This document shows, in pieces, positions 55,225 through 64,000 of a DNA stretch of 64,000 bases. The notes under the pieces are model-generated. The model was not told where the DNA came from. It did no database searches and saw only the letters and a list, made by a program, of their open reading frames with translations. Origin of the DNA: Pisolithus tinctorius. Taxonomy: Eukaryota; Basidiomycota; Agaricomycetes; Boletales; Pisolithaceae. The stretch lies in assembly GCA_024663395.1 (NCBI GenBank), contig JANFAH010000031.1, positions 124,001-188,000 on the forward strand, in the 5' to 3' direction. The position numbers and the translations under genes are program-made. Position 1 is the first letter of the stretch. Every line of letters starts with the position of its first letter.

Positions 55225-58200
55225 TGTCTGCCACTCTCCTATTGTATTACGATAAAGTTTTCACATTTTTAGTATGTATGAGTGGGATGGTGTGAAGTGT
55301 GGATCCGTCCGCTTCTGTTCTTTTTCTCCCCTTTTGCGTAGCCATTCCATCGACTTGTTGATGAGGCTTTCTTTGTTTTTGTCGCGCTGGGAGCTTATGA
55401 CTGGACACGAGTGCGGAATGTAGAGGCAAACGCTTGTATTAGCTGTGTATTTGCGGTACATGTAGGCTAATGCAGACCACCAACTCGTTCGCCGCTACCA
55501 TTTGGGCGATGCAGCTGATTGGTGGTGAAACAGTTCCAAGGTATGTGATGGAAGTTGCTGATCTAAGGTGGCGACATTCGCTGTGCTATTTCTCCCCCTG
55601 CTCCTGCTACTACCTACAGTGGGATGAACACGCACTGATTGTTCGAGGCATTTGTGCTTCATTCCTGCGGGTTCGGCGGCACCACGCGAGTCCGATAGAG
55701 CTAAGCGTATCAGCGTCTACATGTGTTTAAACTCGCGAGTTAGGAGCATTAGGTTTACGCGTGTATTGCAGTTACTAAAACTCGTTAACGAGTTTCCGGT
55801 GCGTTTTCCACGTGTTGGATGGAGCTCACGCAAACGCGATAAATTCGTGTTAAACTTCTCGGTGATTGTCTGCATCTATTAATTTTCACGCAAAGAGGGG
55901 GTCCTCTTGCCATAAGGTCTGGCACTTCTAGGAGGCTACCGAACCGAATTACGAACCCGGTGATGACGGGGGGAGGTCGCCGATGAGTCAACAGTTTGAG
56001 TCCTCTGGCCAATAGCCATGCTCATTTGGGACCCCATCGAGTGGGCGTGTGTATAATAATAGGTCCGGTAAGCCTGTAGGGTAATACAGGCTGGAACGTA
56101 TGTGACCCTGAACACGCGCTTCTCCGGCGCTCAAGGAGCTTCCAAGCTGTACGCTGACACTCATTTCTGCACACCCCGAGCTTTAGGGCACCTATGTAGT
56201 TTTGCCGTGCGTTGAGGCCTTATTGTGGACACTTTTCTACTCATCCGATGCAAGTTTATCATACGGTCATAAATTTCTTCTCAGCACTCCAGCGCCTAAC
56301 TTCCGTTATGAGCGCATCAGCATTGCTTCAGAGGGGAAGCGCTGGTCCACGCAGGTGACTCCTTTTATCTAGAAGCGGCAAGGTGCTTTTAATACTTTTA
56401 CCCCTGGCTTCGCGATTATAAGATTCAGTGGGTTCTGTCAATGTGGTCTTGCCCCGTCACCCACTTGCTCATCCATGTCAGAGTCCTCATCTCCCTCGCA
56501 GACTCTTCACCCTTTTCCATCTCATGGAGCTCGACCTGCTGGTTTTGCTTCGTTACATGCCACCGACGCTTCGGGTTCGACTGTTCACATGTCAGAACCC
56601 ATGGAGGACGTGATACCTCCTGCTCACGACAACCGTACTCTCGTTCTCTGCTTTGATGGGACTGGCTCCGAGTTCAATATGAAGGTAGATAATTTTATCC
56701 CTACTGATCCCTGAAACATAGAGCCTATCGCATCCCTTGCCAGAACTCGAATATCGGTCAGTTTTTCACAATGCTGAAGAAGGACTGTCCTCAACACCAG
56801 ATGGTTTACTACCACGTATGTTCAGTGCACTAGACCGTGTCTTCTGCCGTTAACGGCCAGGTTCCGCTATAGGCTGGAATGGGTACCAATACTGTTCCTA
56901 AGTTATCCAACATCATCGATATGATGATCGGAACACATTTTGATGCGCATGTAATGGGTGCGTAATCAATATGCCCACATTCACATTTCAATTAATGAAC
57001 GCCTTTGTCTTTGGTTCCACAGAGGGCTACGAGTTTTTAATGGAGAGCTGCACGTCCCTATTTGCTTTCTCGTCTGATGTGGGGACTAACGTAGCGTGGT
57101 TTGTACACAGACCAGGCAGGTGACAAGATATGTCTTTTCGGATTCTCGAGTGGGGCCTACACAGCGCGTGCTCTAGCTGGCATGTAAGAGTTTGGTGCGG
57201 TGCGCTCCACGGGCATGTTAACTGGATCCAGGCTCCACAAAATAGGGCTTCTGCCACGATGCAACCACCAACAAGTCCCGTTCGCATATAAGATGTACAG
57301 TCAGGACGACCGGGAAGGGTGGAGGCAAAGTCGGGCGTTCAAGAAGGCATTTTCGATTGACGTCAGTGTCGAGTTTGTCGGCGTTTGGTGAGTTTTCGGA
57401 TTGGTCCAGACCTTGTTGTTGTAGCCCGTCGTCATTGACGCTTTTGGACCTTCAGGGACACGGTTAATTGTGTAGGCATCGTACCACGTAGATTGCCGTT
57501 CACGAGGTCGAATAATAAGATTCGCTACTTCAGGCATGCACTCTCACTTGACGAACACCGAGTGTATGTATTTTTCATGTAGTCTTCAGTTCCCGACGGA
57601 AAACCATCTTTCCATACAGGCGATTTATACCCAGTTTCTGTCATCAACCAATAGAAACGAACAATGATAAACAAGCAGTTCGCCAAGGCGAGACGCCGCA
57701 CATCTGCGAGAAGAAATCTTACGCTCTCCATATCACACATCACGAAAAAAGTGGTGTGGACGTACATCACCGAGGGTGCGAGGAGCTAGAATATCGTTTC
57801 CAGCAATCGACGACTCCCACCGACACGCAGGAAGTGTGGTTTGCAGGTTGCCATCGAGGTGTGTGCCAGTCCTTACGACAAATGGCCATAAAACGATGAG
57901 ATCTTATTTTCCCGGAATTTTAGATGTGGGAGGTGGAGCTGAGAATAACGGTACCCGGCATAGTCTATCACGCATATCCTTGCGGTGGATGATTCGGGAG
58001 TGTTTTAAAGCCAGGACTGGCATCCTCTTCCAGCGGTCAATGTTCCAACAAATTGGGATGGATCCTGAAACATTGTATCCTCATGTGCTGGAACGCCCAC
58101 CGGCCTTGACGAATACGCCCACAGCTTCCCCTGTATCGCGCAAATTCGAAGGAGACTCGTCAAACCAGGACACCGATTTCACGAGCGAAGAGCAAGAGGA

Positions 58201-58690
58201 CCTCGCTGATGCATTAAGTCCTATACATGACAGGCTCAAGATGAGGCCTATCTGGTGGATACTTGAGTGTCTTCCGCAAAAGCTGCGCTACCAGAGAGAT
58301 AAGGACAATGCTTGGGTGACTAAGATCAGGTCCGTTACGAACATTCTCTCGTCGTGTTACCATTCACTGTTCTTCCTTTCAACATTAGTGTGAACAGGGG
58401 TAGGGGTCGCCGCGTTCCAAGACAAGACGCGGGCGTTCAGGTGCATCGGACGGTCAAGATACGAATGGAAGCAGAGGATTTTCCAGAGAAGTATCAACCT
58501 AAGGCGAAGGTCAAGGTCAAGCCTATCTGGGTCGATTAAGGCGCCTATATGGAGGGAACTGGAAGGGCTTTGGTTCGCCTGCTTCAACTGGATGGTGATA
58601 CTAGGCCAGAGTATCATATGTCAGGTGATCAAGGGCGAAATCGAATGAAATTGCGTTCTGCCTCATAGTAACGACGGGTCACAGTGGGTG
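55225..58690. repeat. Direct segmental duplication, left copy (partner 60535-64000)
   Basis: The left end lies in the 3' flank of histone H3 (CACTCTCCTATTGTATTACG at 55232; the same at 60549). Similarity runs through the DUF2235 gene and at least 120 bp beyond its stop, reaching the window end in the right copy. The offset is close to 5.25-5.3 kb with small indels. At least 3.4 kb is shared. Confidence 0.88.
56475..58539 (+). CDS. DUF2235 (Tle1-like lipase fold) protein, copy 1
   Basis: DUF2235 proteins share the fold of the bacterial T6SS phospholipase effector Tle1; fungal members are unstudied. About ten short exons. Signs in order: LVLCFDGTGSEFN, then spliced to NSNIGQFFTMLKKD; AGMGTNT; CLFGFSSGAYTARALAGM with the GxSxG nucleophile; HKIGLLPRCN; VEFVGVWDTVN; EVWFAGCHRDVGGG across an intron; RWMIRECFKARTG; MDPETLYPHV; WWILECLPQKL; VNRGRGRRVPRQ; end KPIWVD. 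The order and the conserved Ser, and the GCH-DVGGG motif, fit an active enzyme. The junction near 57050-57115 is unclear. First ATG taken (MSESSSPSQ); MSEPMEDV is an alternative. Nearly identical to copy 2. Confidence 0.8.
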
Positions 58691-59479
58691 GGTGGAGGCC
58701 CCAAATATATGAGATACTACATAAGAGAGTGAAGGAATCTGTATCTTGCTCCAAGAGGAGGTGGGCTGCGCGCACTGAATAAACTGATTTTGTCAATGCA
58801 CGACATGCAAGCCGAATGCAAAGCCCGCATAGTGCGACCGTACGCTGCATATGACATGCACGGGGTGAACGGCCGCTCTGCCGGATTGGAACGTTTTGAG
58901 TCTCTGCTACTTGCCCCAAATCGTGTATTCCCCTCTGATGCCATCCGCTGTCTTATGATAGTTACTGAATATCTCCTGTAAAAGTTTGAAATTGCGGAGC
59001 TAGAGCAGGTTATTTCATGCGACCGGAAATTGGTATAACTCACCTTGAGCTCACCTCTGTAATTCTGTTGTTGACCCTGGAAACCCTATAATAGGAACGG
59101 AAAGATAGAGACACGTGCGAAGGCATGTAAGAGACACGATACGTGTGCAATTGGCGGGCATGCACTCGGAGCGGAGGAAAAGAAAGAAAAAGAATTGGCA
59201 ATACAAATTAAATGTATCCAGAAAAGTATGTAGTATCGCACTACAGGGTTGATTTGTAGAGGCGCGAAGTGCTTGAGATTGGTGGATCTGCCTTGGTCCT
59301 AAGCTTGGCACGCAACTATTAATCCACCCATTCTGGTTCAACCTCGAATTTCGCTCTCGGAGTACTTTCCTTCCTGCAGTCCGTCCGTATCCATCCGTAT
59401 CTTAACCGTTCGATGTACCCTCAAAGTTTCTCGTCCTTGTGCAGGGATATGTCGCCCCTTACCCATGTTCAGTCTAATC
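58691..59479. other. Gene-free stretch between DUF2235 copies
   Basis: Nothing recognised. The next plus- and minus-strand frames belong to an inverted DUF2235 fragment. Confidence 0.4.
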
Positions 59480-60270
59480 TCAGATAGAAACAAAGAGAAA
59501 CCAGCTCAATACACGGACTTCCAGACGGAATATGGGAGTTACACACCTGATATGCATGACCCACTTGTCATCCTCCTCTCTCTGGTACCACAGCTTTTGC
59601 GACAGCATTTCAGGTATCCACCAGCACGGCGCAATCTTGAGTTGATCGTAGATAGGACTCAGCGCGTCATTGAGGTCTTCCAATTCCTCGCTCGCGAATT
59701 TGCTGAAAAGCTCACACTGGATTACTGCATGGTCATCACAAGGTGCGTTAGGGTCAGCGTCTATCGGGCCGTTATAAATGGGCGGTGGGCGGGAAGCTAC
59801 GAGAGCAACAATGTTGAGGGGTCCATGCCAATCTGCTGGAACATCGAGCGGTGGAAGAGAATGCCCACTTCGGTTTTGAAAATCTCCTGAATCATCCACC
59901 GGAGAGGGATACTTTTAACTGTTTCGAGTACTATTCTTGACGGAGCCATCACCAACGTCTGAAATGGAGTTACGAATATTAAGACCATGTCAATTCCTGG
60001 ACTGTCCGAGCTTACCGCAGTGACATCCTGCGAACCATACTTCATCGACATCAGTTTGCAGGATTGACTGGGCGTACCGACGCTCCAGATCCTGAAGACT
60101 TGATTCCTGGTGGTGCCTGTTCGAGCTGCTTTTCTATGCAGAAGCTGGACGTGGGGAATATGAGTGGAGGGATACCCCTTGTTGCTTCGAGGTATTTCCC
60201 ATTTCTGCTTACATAAGTAATGTCGATTGCTGTGGGCCAATTGTAGTTCTGCACGAAGCGCCTGTACAAG
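59480..60270 (-). pseudogene. DUF2235 fragment, inverted third copy
   Basis: The minus strand carries SLQDLERRYAQ, VDEVWFAGCHC with an intron, then after a one-base frame change SIPLRWMIQEIFK, ILFHRSMFQQIGMDP, FASEELEDLNDALSPIYDQLK and WWIPEMLSQKL. It aligns with the C-terminal half of the two neighbouring genes but is clearly diverged and lacks the N-terminal half with the nucleophile. It is older than the flanking direct duplication. Confidence 0.8.
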
Positions 60271-60534
60271 GATTCAGATATCTAAGCATTAGTATATTGT
60301 AAACATATGTCCAGTACATAATTGTCCGACTCGTACTTCCATCTGCCGCAAGTCTACTCGTGGTAGTCAGGTCTCTGAGCTGTATGGTATCTCCAAATTA
60401 TGATAAAACCTTTTTTATTGGTCCACTCTGGAAACAAAACAAAACAAAAACAAAAACACGGAGGGGTGACTGCAAAAGTCGCGCACTCACCCGCTTTATT
60501 TTGTTTGTTTAATGTAACAGATGCAGCGTCATAG

Positions 60535-63500
60535 GTGTGTCTGTGCCACTCTCCTATTGTATTACGATAAAGTTTCTGCATTTTTAGTATGTATGAGTGG
60601 GATGGTGTGGAGTGTGAGTCCGTCCACTTTTGTTCTTTTTTTCTTCTTCTTTTACGTAGCCATCCCATCGACCTGTTGGTGGGGGCTTTCTTTGTTTTTG
60701 TCGCGCTGGGAACCTATGGCTAGACACGCGTGCGGGATGTAGAGGCAACCGCTTGTATTGGCTGTGTATTTACGGTACATGTAGGCTAATGCATCGCTAA
60801 CGCAGACAACCATCTCGTTCGCCGCTACCGCTTGGGTGATGGAAACAGTTCGAAGCTCCTGCCTAAGTACGTGATGAAGTGGTCTGAAGTGGCAACATCT
60901 GCTAAGCTATTTCTCCCTCTGCTCCCACTACTCACAGAGGAAGGAATACGCACTGATTGTCCAAGATATTTGTGCTTCATTATTGAGGGTTCGGCGGCAC
61001 CTCGCAAGTTCGATAGAGCTAAGCATACCAGCGTCTAGATTGCAATGTCGTGTTTAAACTCACGAGTTGGATAGAGCTCACGCAAACGCGATAACTTCGT
61101 GTTAAGCTTCTCGGCAAGTGATTGTCTGCATCTATAATTTTCGCGCAAAGAGGGCGTCCTCTTGCCATAAGGTTTGGCATTTCCAGGAGGCTACTGCATT
61201 ACGAAGCCGATAATGACAGGAGGTCGCTGATGAGTCAACAGTTTGTGGGTCCTCTGGCCAATTATTAGCCATGCTCATTTGGCATTCCATCGAGACGGTG
61301 TGTATACAATAACAGGTTCGATAAGCCTGTAGGATGCAGGCTGGAATGTATGTGTCCCTCAACACGCGCTTCTGCGGCGCTCAGGAAGCTTCCAAGCTGT
61401 ACGCTAACATTCAGTTCTACATGCCCCCGAGATATAGAGCATCTATGTGATTTTTGCAGTGCGTTGGGGCCTTACTGGGGACACTTTCCTACTCATCCGG
61501 TGCAAGATTATAATACGGAGTCATAAATTTCTTCTCAGCACTTCAGCGCCTAACATCTGTCACGAGCGCAACAACATTACTTCAGAGGGGAAGCACTGGT
61601 CCACGCAGGTGACTTCTTTTATCTAGAAGCGGCAAGGTGCTTTTAGTACTTTACCCCTGTCTTCGCGATTATAAGATTGAGTGGGTTCTGACAATGTGGT
61701 CTTGCCCCATAACCCATTTGCTCATCCATGTCAGAGTCCTCATCTCCCTCGCATACTCTTCATCCTTTTCCATCTCACGGAGCTCGACCTGCCGATCTTG
61801 CTTCGTTACACGCCACCGACGCTTCGGGTTCGACTCTTCAGATGTCAGAACCCATGGAAGACGTGGTACCTCCTGCTCATGACAACCGCACTCTCGTTCT
61901 CTGCTTTGATGGGACTGGCTCCGAGTTCAATATGAAGGTAGATAATTTTATTCCTACTGATCCCTGAAACATAGAGTCTATCGCATTCCTTGCCAGAACT
62001 CGAATATTAGCCAGTTTTTCGCAATGCTAAAGAAGGACAGTCCTCGACACCAGATGGTATATTACCACGTATGTTCAGTGCACTAGACCATGTGTTCTGC
62101 CGTTAACGGCCAGTTTCCGCCATAGGCTGGAATGGGTACCAATACTGTCCCTAAGTTATCCAACATCATCGATATGATGGTCGGAACACATTTTGATGCG
62201 CATGTAATGGGTGCGTAATCAATATGCCCACATTCACATTTCAATTAATGAACGCCTTTGTCTTTGGTTCCACAGAGGGCTATGAGTTTTTAATGGAGAG
62301 CTGCACGTCTCTATTTGCTTTCCCGCCTGATGTGGGGACTGACGTGGGCTTGCACACAGACCAGGCAGGTGACAAGATATGTCTTTTTGGATTCTCGAGT
62401 GGGGCCTACACAGCGCGTGCTCTAGCTGGCATGTAAGAGTTTGGCGTGATGCGCACCACGGGCATATTAACTGGATCCAGGCTCCACAAAGTAGGGCTTC
62501 TGCCACGATGCAACCACCAACAAGTCCAGTTTGCGTATGAGATGTACAGTCGGGATGATCGGGAAGGGTGGAGGCAAAGTCGGGCGTTCAAGAAGGCATT
62601 TTCGATCGACGTTAATGTCGAGTTTGTCGGCGTTTGGTGAGTTTTCGGATTGGTTCAGACCTTGTTGTTGTAGCCCGTTGCCATTGACGCTTCTGAACCT
62701 TCAGGGACACGATTAATTGCATAGGCATCGTACCACGTAGATTGCCGTTCACGAGGTCGAATAATAAGATTCGCTACTTCAGGCATGCGCTCTCACTTGA
62801 CGAACAGCGAGCGTATGTATTTTTTCTGTACATTCCTCAGTTCCCAACGGAGAACCATCTTTCCATACAGGCGATTTATACCCAGTTTCTGGCATCAAAC
62901 GATAGAAACGAACAATGATACACAGGCAGTTCGCCAAGGCGAGACGCCGCACACCTGTGAGAAAAAATCTTACGCTCTCCATATCACACATCACGAAGAA
63001 AGTGGCCTGGACGTACATCATCGAGGGTGCGAGGACCTAGAGTATCGTTTCTCGCAATCGACGACTCCCACCGACGCGCAGGAAGTGTGGTTTGCAGGTT
63101 GCCATCGAGGTGTGTGCCTGGCATTACGACAAGTGGCCATAAAATGATGAGATCTGATTTTTCCCGGAATTTTAGATGTGGGAGGTGGAGCTGTGAAGAA
63201 CGGTGCCAGGCATAGTCTATCACGCATATCTTTGCGGTGGATGATTAGGGAGTGTTTTAAAGCCAGGACTGGCATCCTCTTCCAGCGGTCAATGTTCCAA
63301 CAAATTGGGATGGATCCTGAAACATTGTATCCTCACGTGCTGGAACGCCCACCGGCTTTGACGAACACGCCCACAGCTTCCCCTGTATCGTGCAAACTCG
63401 AAGGAGACTCGTCAAACAGGGACACCGAGGACACCGATTTCTCGAGTGAAGAGCAAGAGGACCTCGCTGATGCATTAAGTCCCATACATGACAGGCTCAA

Positions 63501-64000
63501 GATGACGCCTATCTGGTGGATACTTGAGGGTCTTCCGCAACAGCTGTGCTACCAGAGAGACAAGGACAATGCTTGGGTGACTAAGATCAGGTCTGTCACG
63601 AACGTTTTCTCGCTGTATTAAAATTCACTGTTCTTCCTTAGTGTGAACAGGGGTAGGGGTCGCCGCGTTCCAAGACAAAGCGCGGGCGTTCAGGTGCATC
63701 GGACGGTCAGGATACGAATGGAAGCAGAGGGGTTTCCAGAGAAATATCAGCCTAAGGCGGAGGTCGAGGTCGAACCTACCTGGGTCGACTAAGGCGCCTA
63801 GATGGAGGGAAATGGAAGGTCTTTGGTTCGCCTGCTTCAATTGGATGATGATACTAGGCCAGGGTATCATATGTCAGGTGATCAAGAGTGAAATCGAATG
63901 AAATCCCGTTCTGTCTCGTAGTAATGACTGACCACAGTGGGTGGGCGAAGGTCCCAAATGTATGAGATACTGCATAAGCGAGTAATGGAATCTGGATATT
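60535..64000. repeat. Direct segmental duplication, right copy (partner 55225-58690)
   Basis: Includes a copy of the histone H3 3' flank without any H3 coding exon, so the breakpoint fell just after the H3 stop. The right end is cut by the window. Confidence 0.88.
61728..63792 (+). CDS. DUF2235 (Tle1-like lipase fold) protein, copy 2
   Basis: Same exon order and motifs as copy 1: LVLCFDGTGSEFN, AGMGTNT, GFSSGAYTARALAGM, HKVGLLPRCN, EVWFAGCHR-DVGGG, RWMIRECFKARTG, MDPETLYPHV, WWILEGLPQQL, then a spliced VNRGRGRRVPRQ and the end EPTWVD. Differences are mostly third-base or conservative; an extra Glu-Asp-Thr repeat is inserted near RDTEDTDFSSEE. No frame break was found in the exons I could follow. 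Expression from the duplicated promoter, which includes H3 3' flank, is unknown. Confidence 0.8.

Overview
This window is nuclear DNA of a filamentous basidiomycete, most likely an Agaricomycete. The evidence is short GT-AG introns (about 45-75 bp) in nearly every gene, chromovirus-like Ty3/gypsy elements, a TPR-HET protein, DUF2235 proteins and other families typical of mushrooms. The style of the TPR-HET and repeat families recalls Boletales, but that is only an impression. No prokaryotic, organellar or CRISPR feature is present.

Layout. (1) 1-9.0 kb: two decayed Ty3/gypsy retrotransposons in opposite orientation. Their reading frames are almost intact and are broken nearly only by CGA-to-TGA changes. 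(2) 9.2-10.9 kb: a compound minisatellite (18-, 43- and 21-bp units) whose 21-bp unit is nearly palindromic and leaves all six frames open. (3) 11.2-11.5 kb: a dense cluster of CACATG/CATGTG sites. (4) 11.8-31.4 kb: a mosaic of segmental duplications carrying a small C2H2 zinc-finger gene family, SRP14 and MET1. At 12.46-14.78 kb the zinc-finger gene has been amplified internally into identical-length 611-bp exon cassettes. SRP14 occurs three times, but only the copy at 30.7-31.4 kb is complete. A TPR-HET gene and a conserved hypothetical gene sit between the duplicated blocks. (5) 31.3-46.1 kb: a conserved core of intact housekeeping genes: SRP14 and MET1 (divergent), SMC4, a CDK-like kinase resembling Csk1, an ankyrin-repeat gene and a DUF726 hydrolase-like gene. 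(6) 46.1-50.2 kb: a partial tandem copy of the DUF726 gene (pseudogene) with a broken gene between the copies. (7) 51.1-55.2 kb: a basidiomycete-type conserved hypothetical gene and a seven-exon histone H3 gene with unusual tail residues. (8) 55.2-64 kb: a direct duplication of at least 3.4 kb carrying two DUF2235 genes, with a third inverted fragment between them.

How the genes relate. The core genes are unrelated housekeeping functions: protein targeting, siroheme synthesis, condensin, cell-cycle kinase signalling and chromatin. They are packed with 100-260 bp spacers in divergent, convergent and tandem pairs. The flanks are fast-evolving: decayed transposons, tandem arrays and lineage-specific duplicated families (zinc-finger, TPR-HET, DUF2235). 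I see no operon-like pathway. The strongest candidate for something undescribed is the zinc-finger gene. Its three-exon cassette begins and ends in phase 0 and has been copied three times at exactly 611 bp, giving a predicted 619-residue protein with four two-finger modules. Coordinates of exons were worked out by eye from splice signals and reading frame. No transcript data or database search was available.
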